Positions 1-4,732 of a stretch of DNA of 7,232 nt are shown here, one piece after another (the stretch's first letter is position 1; every line of letters starts with the position of its first letter). The stretch spans positions 1 through 7,232 of the forward strand of contig JBEKGZ010000129.1 of NCBI GenBank assembly GCA_050012535.1, read 5' to 3'. The DNA is from CAVPLU01 sp050012535 (GTDB lineage: Archaea; Thermoproteota; Bathyarchaeia; 40CM-2-53-6). The notes beneath the pieces are model-generated. The model searched no databases. It saw only the letters and a list, made by a program, of their open reading frames with translations, and had not been told where the DNA came from. Both the position numbers and the translations under genes were made by a program.

Positions 1-18
1 GGGCACATACAAAATGGT

Positions 19-413
19 TCAAATCACGACGCCAGGGCTGTCCGAATTCTGCTGCTCCGTGAACTTTCTTATCTTTTGGGCAATCTCGGAAGCGCTTTTG
101 GAGTCTTCATGCTTTTCAATCCATTTTGTCTGGCTATTGATGATGTCCGTTTCAAGAGCAATTTCTAGGTAATCCTAGACGGAGCAGCCTAGCGTTGCGC
201 ATCTGGCCAAGATCTTCGAGTAGTCCTCGTCATGAGGAGAGTCATTGTGTGTGGGTCCAATGGTGAGCGCGTCCGGATCTGAACCACTGATTTCTGCGGA
301 CTTGTATTGGGGCGAAGACTAAGGCTGTTACTCAGTGTCGAGGATGGGGTAATTCATACTGGTAGACTGGTGCGCGAATCCCACCCCCGCACTTTTTGAA
401 GAAGCCCCGACAT
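19..413 (-). pseudogene. Decayed protein-coding frame with frameshift and three in-frame stops
   Basis: Product not recognised. An ATG at 413-411 preceded by AGAGG opens a 19-residue frame (MSGLLQKVRGWDSRTSLPV) that ends at TGA 356-354. That stop overlaps by ATGA an ATG at 357-355 in the next frame. The second frame reads protein-like down to TGA 21-19 but is cut by TAA 330-328, TAG 321-319 and TAG 177-175. Its last two segments (46 and 51 codons) look like soluble helical protein, for example ILARCATLGCSV, then after the stop DYLEIALETDI and SEIAQKIRKFTEQQ. Neither segment has a credible start of its own. The codons resemble those of neighbouring genes. The same frame also follows on from the 103-aa gene upstream after its TGA. 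A pseudogene is the simplest reading. Alternatives are sequencing errors, stop readthrough, or a chance open frame. Confidence 0.45.
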
Positions 414-462
414 TTCCTCTGACTTTGAAGGGGATATGCACGCCGTTTATGGTCCTAGGTGA

Positions 463-774
463 TCACGAGCGGAGGCTGGATTCGTATTTTGCATCTCTTA
501 ACTGCTGGTTCAGCCGCTCCACTTTCGCCGCGATATCTTTGAAATCGAACCGTTCTACGCTGAAGCGTGCTAGGTCAACCTTCCACGCTTCCTGTCCCGA
601 CTGTGCGTCTTTTCTCAGTTGCCATCGGTAGAATCGGATGTCTCGTGTGCCTCGCTCCGATTCCACCGCCACAATGGCCATGATCAGGTTCGGAGAACGG
701 TAGATATCGAATCCACCCAGCTGCTTGAGGGAGCCTCCTCGAATGGGATAGTCTCTTCTGAACTCCTCACTCAC
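463..774 (-). CDS. Hypothetical protein, 103 aa, probable alpha/beta fold
   Basis: Family not recognised. The start is GTG at 774-772, directly after an in-frame TAA, so no longer form exists. A GGGGTGA ribosome binding site lies 7 bases upstream, which supports this start strongly. The protein begins with a hydrophilic stretch (about 1-18). It then shows alternating strands: FDIYRSPNLIMAIVAVES around 22-39, DIRFYRWQL around 45-53, and WKVDLARFSVERFD around 64-77. It ends in an amphipathic helix (FKDIAAKVERLNQQL, about 78-92). There is no signal peptide, membrane segment or Cys/His metal site. Its GTG overlaps the TGA of the upstream 45-aa ORF (GTGA), which suggests translational coupling in a transcript starting at or before the Nramp gene. 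I see no basis for a function. Coding status is fairly secure; function is unknown. Confidence 0.72.
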   Translation of the reverse strand: MSEEFRRDYPIRGGSLKQLGGFDIYRSPNLIMAIVAVESERGTRDIRFYRWQLRKDAQSGQEAWKVDLARFSVERFDFKDIAAKVERLNQQLRDAKYESSLRS

Positions 775-908
775 TTACCGGTCACCCCTCTAATCGATCC
801 GCACGCTCGTGGCTGCTCCGCTGTCCCGAATAGCCACACGACGCGTATTGAGGAACCATGGGCGTTAAGCCTTATTCGGTACAACTCGAACGCATAACCA
901 TGCTCCAA
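771..908 (-). CDS. Possible small protein, 45 aa, coupled to the downstream gene
   Basis: This short ORF fills the gap between the Nramp gene and the 103-aa gene. It starts at TTG 908-906, 21 bases after the Nramp stop, with GGGAG further upstream and GGCGGA directly before the TTG. It stops at TGA 773-771, inside the GTG start of the next gene (GTGA overlap). That arrangement is typical of co-translated genes and is the best reason to believe in it. The peptide looks like a compact beta-rich fragment: FELYRIRL near 8-14, IRVVWLFG near 21-28, then EQPRACGSIRGVTGK. The frame is the Nramp frame continued past its TGA, so it could also be a remnant extension. No family recognised. The TTG start and short length keep confidence low. 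Confidence 0.4.
   Translation of the reverse strand: MEHGYAFELYRIRLNAHGSSIRVVWLFGTAEQPRACGSIRGVTGK
782..788 (-). promoter_or_regulatory. Ribosome binding site of the 103-aa gene
   Basis: On the minus strand GGGGTGA lies 7 bases before the GTG at 774. GGTGA matches the anti-Shine-Dalgarno end of archaeal 16S rRNA and has the same spacing as the GGTGA in front of dnaK. It decides the GTG start and lies inside the coding end of the 45-aa ORF. Confidence 0.6.
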
Positions 909-929
909 TCCGCCGTAGGATCTCCCTGC

Positions 930-2189
930 TCAGCCGTATGTCAAGTAGAGCAGGAAACCGTTGAATAGGATGATGATTCCAATGAAGATTGCTGCAAGGA
1001 TCGTCGTGATTTTTCTGTTAACGAAGGATCCCATTAGGTTCTTGTCATTCGTGAGTATCAGGAGGGGCAATAGAGGAAGCGGTACCAGTAGGCTCAAGGC
1101 GACTTGGCTGTAGACGAGAATCAAAAGCGGCTCTATTCCAGCGAGGATCGCGATCGTAGTTGGAATTGTGTTTATCAGACGTGTAACAATTCTTCGAATC
1201 CAGAGGTTCATCTTCCGACCGAGCATCCCTTCCATGATTGCTTGCCCCGCAATAGTGGCTGTAGTTGAAGATGAGAGTCCTGAGGCGAGCAGGGTTATTC
1301 CAAACACAGTAGCTGCGGCCGGCCCAAAGAGGGGTTGAAGAGTAAGATAAGCGTCCTGAATGGTGACAACGTTCAATCTATGCGATCCGAATGCGGCTGC
1401 GGCCATCACCATAATAGCAACATTGACAAGACCTGCAAAAGTGAACATGATGACGCTCTCAGCAACATGTAGTCGCATCACTCGACGTTTCGTTTCTATG
1501 CTTGGCTCGGTTACCTTATCGTTCGCAAGGGCCGAGTGAACGAAAATTGCGTGCGGCATGACAGTCGCGCCTATCACACCCACTGCGATTAGAACTCTAT
1601 CGGTAGAGGCGAGGTTAGGGATAACCGAGCCTGCTATCACAGGAGCTAAACTAGGGCCGGTAATGAGAATCTCGAAAACGTACCCAATCCCTATCGTTGA
1701 CACAAGGCTCATGAAAAAGTACTCCAAACGGCGAACCCTCCCTCCTGTGACCCCCATGACTAGAATAACATCCAGAACCGAAAGGAACGTTCCATACAAG
1801 AGTGGTATACCGAAAAGCAGGTTGAATGCAATGACCGTGCCAAGGAACTCTGCGAGGTCGGTCATCACCGTGGCCACTTCAGAAGCAAACCAGTAGGGCA
1901 AAATGTAGGCAGGTCTACTGAGGCGAAGACGTATGAGCTCCGGAAGAGAATGCCCTGTAGCTATACCGAGCTTTCCGGAAAGGTATTGCAGCAGCATAGC
2001 CATGACTCCGGCCAGCCAGACGATCCAGAGCATGCTGTAACCGAACGAGGCGCCTCCGCTGATATCTGTCCCATAGTTGCCCGGATCCATGTAAGCTACG
2101 CTTACCATAAGCGCGGGGCCGAAGTAGTTCCACAGATCACGCCAGAAGCTACTCAAGCTTGAGGAAGTCGCAGCTTTTGAAGCTCGCAC
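930..2189 (-). CDS. mntH: Nramp family divalent metal (Mn2+/Fe2+) transporter, MntH-type
   Basis: A proton-coupled importer of Mn2+ or Fe2+ in the cytoplasmic membrane. It is 419 aa, the usual length for prokaryotic MntH, with about 11 hydrophobic segments. Both metal-site motifs are visible: DPGN at 35-38 in TM1, and GATVMPH with Ala208 and Met211 plus His213 in TM6. These correspond to Asp56, Asn59, Ala227 and Met230 of Deinococcus Nramp. The retained Met points to transition metals and away from the Mg/Al-type relatives that lack it. Other family blocks are QYLSGKLGIATGHSLPELI (68-86), TDLAEFLGTVIAFNLLFGIP (110-129) and ASGLSSSTTATIAGQ in the TM8 region. The start is GTG 2189-2187; no ATG, GTG or TTG lies between it and the upstream in-frame TGA at 2255-2253. 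A later TTG at codon 12 would still keep TM1. No clear metal-regulator operator is seen. It is followed by two small ORFs. The family call is secure; the exact metal is inferred. Confidence 0.95.
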   Translation of the reverse strand: MRASKAATSSSLSSFWRDLWNYFGPALMVSVAYMDPGNYGTDISGGASFGYSMLWIVWLAGVMAMLLQYLSGKLGIATGHSLPELIRLRLSRPAYILPYWFASEVATVMTDLAEFLGTVIAFNLLFGIPLLYGTFLSVLDVILVMGVTGGRVRRLEYFFMSLVSTIGIGYVFEILITGPSLAPVIAGSVIPNLASTDRVLIAVGVIGATVMPHAIFVHSALANDKVTEPSIETKRRVMRLHVAESVIMFTFAGLVNVAIMVMAAAAFGSHRLNVVTIQDAYLTLQPLFGPAAATVFGITLLASGLSSSTTATIAGQAIMEGMLGRKMNLWIRRIVTRLINTIPTTIAILAGIEPLLILVYSQVALSLLVPLPLLPLLILTNDKNLMGSFVNRKITTILAAIFIGIIILFNGFLLYLTYG

Positions 2190-2242
2190 CTCTGTTGCCG
2201 TCCTGTAAGCGCTTGACTCAACCAGTAGCCGTTGCTTCAGGT

Positions 2243-2542
2243 TTAGGATAGTTCAATCTTCGACCTTGAGAAATCGGCGGCAACATGCTTCGCTACCCGA
2301 TTGGGCCTGTTCTGGTATGAAGAACCCAGCGCTGAGCCTAATTCGGGTGTTACGTCTCTTACCTTTGGTGACTTGTTCTCCTTTGTCTGTTCTGTCTTGG
2401 GCTCCATCGGCTTCGGTCCCTTGCATCTTTTCCCATTCCCCGGAGTCGAAACTTTCCCTTTCCTCCCTTCTCTTTTCCTTTGACTCCGCGGGTTCGTGGC
2501 TTCGACTCTCCCGTTCTTAGGCCAGTCCATTCCTCCTTCCAC
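2243..2542 (-). CDS. Possible small basic, disordered protein (95-99 aa)
   Basis: Coding status is uncertain. The frame opens with GTG 2542-2540 or, 4 codons later, ATG 2530-2528, and ends at TAA 2245-2243, 53 bases before the Nramp start. GGAGGA sits directly before the ATG, too close to be an ideal ribosome binding site. The predicted product is very rich in Lys, Arg, Pro, Glu and Ser through residues 10-65, with no hydrophobic core. The last 35 residues (from about VRDVTPELGSALG) look more protein-like. The minus strand is strongly purine-rich here, which by itself makes Lys/Arg/Glu/Gly codons and suppresses stops in more than one frame; a second basic frame overlaps at 2359-2568. It could therefore be a non-coding purine-rich leader of the Nramp transcript. 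No family recognised. Confidence 0.28.
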   Translation of the reverse strand: MEGGMDWPKNGRVEATNPRSQRKREGRKGKVSTPGNGKRCKGPKPMEPKTEQTKENKSPKVRDVTPELGSALGSSYQNRPNRVAKHVAADFSRSKIELS

Positions 2543-2716
2543 TTGTGGTCGCGTTTGCGTGCGGACAAATCTTCTCGATCAACGCTTCTGTCTTCACGCT
2601 TATAATCTGAACCTCCCCTTGCTTTCCCTCTCGATCTTCGCCTTCGGTTTGTCGCTCGCTGTCTTGTGTGTTGATCTTATTACCCGCCTAGCGCATTCGT
2701 CAACTGGAATCGTGAG
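2543..2716. other. Gap between divergent ORFs, pyrimidine-rich plus strand
   Basis: No convincing gene is seen here. The plus strand stays C/T-rich up to about 2660, continuing the bias of the preceding 200 bases. The stretch would carry the start signals for the minus-strand genes on its left and for the plus-strand 108-aa ORF on its right. Confidence 0.4.
2598..2607. promoter_or_regulatory. TATA-box-like element in the divergent gap
   Basis: GCTTATAATC (GATTATAAGC on the minus strand) is the most A/T-rich short element of this gap. On the minus strand it would place a transcript start near 2577, about 35 bases before the possible GTG at 2542. On the plus strand it would give a long leader of about 85 bases to the ATG at 2717. 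This is a pattern match only; no B-recognition element is clear. Confidence 0.22.
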
Positions 2717-3043
2717 ATGCCAAGGAAACGTCGATCTCCTGAATACAGGCTTGCACAGGATTCTCAAAGCCGTCAAGCTAGACAAAGGCTCGATCCTGTC
2801 TCAGTGGTCATGCAGTCTGGACGTCCAACAGGAAAGCAGGTTGAAACAGCCTATGGTTATCTGAATACATGTGCAAAGAACGCCAGAAACAACAGCGAGC
2901 TGGATGATGTTAAGGAGGCAGACAATCTCCTCTTCGAGAGACTAATTAGCACGAGGTGGGCTAGCAAAGTCAAAGACGCGCATAGACGGATCAGCGTAGC
3001 CATTGGGACGAGAAGCAGCGAACTCAGAGAAACAGAGTCTTAG
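2717..3043 (+). CDS. Hypothetical protein, 108 aa, basic and hydrophilic
   Basis: The only plus-strand gene candidate I support. ATG at 2717 is the first possible start after an in-frame TGA at 2672-2674; the stop is TAG 3041-3043. Only a weak GTGAG precedes the ATG. The product is basic at the N terminus (MPRKRRSPEYRLAQDSQSRQ). The middle looks helical (QVETAYGYLNTCAKNARNNS), an acidic patch follows (ELDDVKEADNLLFERL), and the end is basic again (WASKVKDAHRRISVAIGTRS). There is a single Cys, no membrane segment and no metal motif. The basic N terminus and helical core would suit a small nucleic-acid-binding protein, but that is inference from composition only. It runs against the direction of all neighbours. 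It could also be a chance open frame. Confidence 0.48.
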   Translation: MPRKRRSPEYRLAQDSQSRQARQRLDPVSVVMQSGRPTGKQVETAYGYLNTCAKNARNNSELDDVKEADNLLFERLISTRWASKVKDAHRRISVAIGTRSSELRETES

Positions 3044-3058
3044 ATCAGAAACTGGCGA

Positions 3059-3063
3059 TTTTT
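3059..3063 (+). terminator. T5 run after the 108-aa ORF
   Basis: TTTTT lies 16 bases past the TAG of the plus-strand ORF. Archaeal transcription can end at short U-rich tracts without a hairpin. The position between two converging genes fits, but a five-base run is weak evidence. Confidence 0.3.
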
Positions 3064-3064
3064 C

Positions 3065-3103
3065 CAGCTGTCGCCCCGTTCACAACGGGACGGAAGACGG
3101 CTG
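3065..3103. other. Imperfect two-stem hairpin at the convergent junction
   Basis: CAGCTGTC (3065-3072) pairs with GACGGCTG (3096-3103) over 8 positions with one G-U wobble. Inside it, CCCGTT (3075-3080) pairs perfectly with AACGGG (3084-3089) around a CAC loop. The internal loop is GC on one side and ACGGAA on the other. It lies between the plus-strand ORF stop (3043) and the end of the minus-strand frame (3129). It could be a 3'-end structure for either transcript or part of a small RNA. No homology is recognised. Confidence 0.35.
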
Positions 3104-3128
3104 CAGAGAATCCATGATGGTAATCTTG

Positions 3129-3239
3129 TTACATCATGCCCATTCGAGGGGGCATCCCGGGAGGCATCCCTCCCGGCGGTGGGCCGGGTCATCCAGTCTG
3201 TTTGGCAAGAATGATGTCTTCAATCCTGCCAAAAGATTC
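3129..3239 (-). pseudogene. Tail segment rich in Pro, Gly and Met, in frame after the membrane ORF but cut by TGA
   Basis: The frame of the membrane-hairpin ORF continues past its TAG (3242-3240) for 16 codons (ESFGRIEDIILAKQTG). A TGA (3191-3189) follows, then 19 codons reading PG then PPPGGMPPGMPPRMGMM, and finally TAA (3131-3129). Such P/G/M-rich tails are common at the ends of archaeal and bacterial proteins, and the frame matches the hydrophobic segment upstream. The natural reading is a single protein of about 75 aa (two helices, linker, tail) broken by two nonsense codons. The repetitive GC-rich bases here also form a hairpin, so the repeat could be structural and not coding. Confidence 0.35.
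3157..3176. repeat. Perfect 8-bp GC-rich inverted repeat with 4-base loop
   Basis: CCGGGAGG (3157-3164) and CCTCCCGG (3169-3176) are exact reverse complements separated by CATC. No T-run follows on either strand, so it does not look like a classic terminator. It coincides with the codons of the PGGMPPG repeat in the tail segment, which may be its only cause. Confidence 0.5.
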
Positions 3240-3359
3240 CTAGATGAGGTGCATTAGGAACGGCAAGGCTAGGAGAATCACTCCGACGATGACCATTATG
3301 ATGCCGATCCATTTCGCTAGCTTCCCAGCGATGAATACGATTACGCCCAGGATTATCAA
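3240..3359 (-). CDS. Possible small two-helix membrane protein, 39 aa
   Basis: Starting from TTG 3359-3357 the frame reads MIILGVIVFIAGKLAKWIGI and then a second hydrophobic stretch, VIVGVILLALPFLMHLI, ending at TAG 3242-3240. A first hydrophobic helix, a short basic turn with Lys13 and Lys16, and a second helix make a convincing membrane hairpin. AGGAG lies only 3 bases before the TTG, and an in-frame TAG (3368-3366) precedes it by two codons, so the start is uncertain. The frame continues after the TAG into a linker and a P/G/M-rich tail, so this may be the first half of a larger, now broken gene. It lies 28 bases after the zinc-finger ORF, in the same direction. No family recognised. Confidence 0.42.
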   Translation of the reverse strand: MIILGVIVFIAGKLAKWIGIIMVIVGVILLALPFLMHLI

Positions 3360-3387
3360 CCACTCCTAGATCCTGCCTGAATTCGAG

Positions 3388-3588
3388 TTAAAATGTCTTT
3401 CGCGCTTGAAGGCTGTGTGTTCTAGCTACCCACATCTGTCCCCCGTGTTTGAGTCGGAACCCCCTCCTCGCGCATTTCTTGTGGAAGAATCCGGCGATGT
3501 GGACGTGCTCCATCTCATGCGGAGGTAAGGAAGAATCTGGTCTCCGGCAGATGCTGCAGCGGAAACTACAGAATATAGGCCTATTCAT
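3388..3588 (-). CDS. Small putative zinc-finger protein coupled to dnaJ, 66 aa
   Basis: ATG 3588-3586 shares its first base with the last base of the dnaJ stop (TAATG), so it would be translated by reinitiation; no separate ribosome binding site is needed or seen. The product has Cys11-x2-Cys14 followed by His36-x2-Cys39, a spacing compatible with one treble-clef or LIM-like zinc site. An extra Cys7 lies upstream and His24, His28 and His30 lie between. The segment from CSICRRPDSSLPP to HKKCARRGFRLKHGG looks like a real small archaeal zinc protein. The last 15 residues look less conserved in character. Its position suggests co-expression with the chaperone genes, but a function in folding is inference. 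It could be a chance frame. Confidence 0.5.
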   Translation of the reverse strand: MNRPIFCSFRCSICRRPDSSLPPHEMEHVHIAGFFHKKCARRGFRLKHGGQMWVARTHSLQARKTF

Positions 3589-4685
3589 TAACTTACGTCA
3601 AGTTTGTCAGCCTCGAACTCTTTTGAGAGCTCCTCGATCAGGTTTCTCTCCTTAGGCGTCAGCGTCTCAGGAGTTCGCACGTTTACGTGGACGAGTTCGT
3701 CTCCTTGACCTGAGCTGCTTTTTATCCCTGCTCCTCTTAGTCGGAGTATGGTGCCGCTTTGCGTCCCAGGTGGCACTCGGACTATTGCTTCGCTTTTTAG
3801 TGTCGGAACTCTTATCTCAGCACCCAGAGTGGCTTGGGCAAAATTGACATTAGCCTCATACACGAAATCCAAGCCTCTCCTGTTTAGGTACGGGTGGGGT
3901 TTGATTCTTATCGTCACGTAAGCGTCTCCTGGCGGACCGCCATAAGGGCCATCTTCGCCCTGTCCTCGAAGGACGAGATTATCGCCATTGTCAATACCCG
4001 ATGGCACCTTAACCTCAAGCCGCGCCGTCCTTTCTTCAAGTCCATTGCCTCCACATGTCCTGCACTGCTTCTGAGCTACCTCTCCTCTGCCATTGCAGCG
4101 GTCGCAGGAAACGATCACCTGCCCGAAACCCGAGACAGCTTCGTGCTCGATTCTTCCTGAGCCCTGGCATTTTGGACAAGCCACCAAATGACTGCCAGGC
4201 TCAACGCCTGAACCACTGCATCTAGTGCACTTCTTCATTCTTGGTAAAGTGACTTCGAGCTTAGTTCCGAAAGCAGCTTGTTCGAACGTGATCTCCATTT
4301 GGGCTTCGAAGTCGCGGCCGCGGGGGGACTCATGCTGCTCTTGGCGAAAGGTGAAGCCTCCGCCGAAGATTCGATTGAAGAGATCGTCAGCATCGAATCC
4401 AAATTCTGAAAAGACCTCTTGGAAGTTCTTGCGGTTGAAGATATCTTCCTGCTTGTATTGCTTGTTTATTCCTTCGAAACCCGAGGCATCGTACTGGCGC
4501 CTCTTCTCGGGGTCGGAGAGTATGGCGTAAGCCTCTGAAACCTCCTTGAATTTCTCTTCAGCGTCAGGCCTCTTGTTCCTGTCTGGGTGATATTTGAAGG
4601 CGAGCTTGTGGAACGCGCGCTTAATTTCTTCTTGAGACGCATCCCGACTGAGCCCTAGTAGGTCGTAATAATCGAGCTTCGCCAA
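3588..4685 (-). CDS. dnaJ: Chaperone protein DnaJ (Hsp40, class A)
   Basis: A co-chaperone that binds unfolded clients in the cytoplasm, hands them to DnaK and stimulates its ATPase. It is 365 aa with the full class A layout. The J-domain spans 1-70, with the HPD motif at 33-35 and the typical opening DYYDLLG. A Gly/Phe region follows at about 88-113. The zinc domain has all four C-x2-C-x-G-x-G repeats (Cys153/156, 170/173, 194/197, 208/211). Two C-terminal substrate-binding domains run from about 216 to 345. The start codon is TTG 4685-4683: an in-frame TAG lies three codons upstream, no other start is available, and the resulting MAKLDYYDLLG matches the family N terminus. No clear ribosome binding site is seen, so expression may be low or coupled to dnaK. 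It lies 47 bases after dnaK and is the last clear gene of the chaperone operon. Confidence 0.97.
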   Translation of the reverse strand: MAKLDYYDLLGLSRDASQEEIKRAFHKLAFKYHPDRNKRPDAEEKFKEVSEAYAILSDPEKRRQYDASGFEGINKQYKQEDIFNRKNFQEVFSEFGFDADDLFNRIFGGGFTFRQEQHESPRGRDFEAQMEITFEQAAFGTKLEVTLPRMKKCTRCSGSGVEPGSHLVACPKCQGSGRIEHEAVSGFGQVIVSCDRCNGRGEVAQKQCRTCGGNGLEERTARLEVKVPSGIDNGDNLVLRGQGEDGPYGGPPGDAYVTIRIKPHPYLNRRGLDFVYEANVNFAQATLGAEIRVPTLKSEAIVRVPPGTQSGTILRLRGAGIKSSSGQGDELVHVNVRTPETLTPKERNLIEELSKEFEADKLDVS

Positions 4686-4726
4686 GCTAAACTATCATCT
4701 GAATACTTCATAATGGATGACAAGTG

Positions 4727-4731
4727 AAAAA
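4727..4731 (-). terminator. T5 run between dnaK and dnaJ
   Basis: On the minus strand TTTTT follows the dnaK TAG after one base. In an archaeon this could end part of the transcripts and lower dnaJ relative to dnaK. It is a short run with no hairpin, so it is only a candidate. Confidence 0.2.
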
Positions 4732-4732
4732 G

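Noticed and set aside
12..36. GGTTCAAATC resembling the T-loop of a tRNA on the plus strand
   Set aside because: The flanking bases do not pair as a T-stem beyond one or two positions, and there is no acceptor, D or anticodon arm in reach; only a few bases exist upstream in the window.
370..397. GTGCG...CGCAC followed by TTTTT, looking like a plus-strand terminator
   Set aside because: The stem is only 5 bp with a 13-base loop, no plus-strand gene precedes it, and it lies within the minus-strand protein-like frame.
782..840. Upstream extension of the 103-aa frame reading RVAIRDSGAATSVRID before TAG and TAA
   Set aside because: Two stops lie before the GTG, and the overlapping 45-aa frame explains the region better through its GTGA coupling. 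It shows that chance frames here can look protein-like, which tempers the pseudogene calls.
619..897. Plus-strand open frame of 92 codons
   Set aside because: It lies opposite the well-supported 103-aa gene and the 45-aa ORF, has no convincing start signal and no protein-like pattern.
2236..2256. GGTTTAGGATAG resembling half of a DtxR/MntR-type box upstream of the metal transporter
   Set aside because: No symmetrical second half is present, so it cannot be called an operator.
2359..2568. Second basic minus-strand frame of 69 codons
   Set aside because: It overlaps another basic frame; purine-rich sequence makes Lys/Arg/Gly-rich frames without selection.
2496..2864. Plus-strand frame of 122 codons crossing the divergent gap
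   Set aside because: It overlaps the 108-aa ORF in another frame, has no start signal, and its hydrophobic part comes from the pyrimidine-rich stretch.
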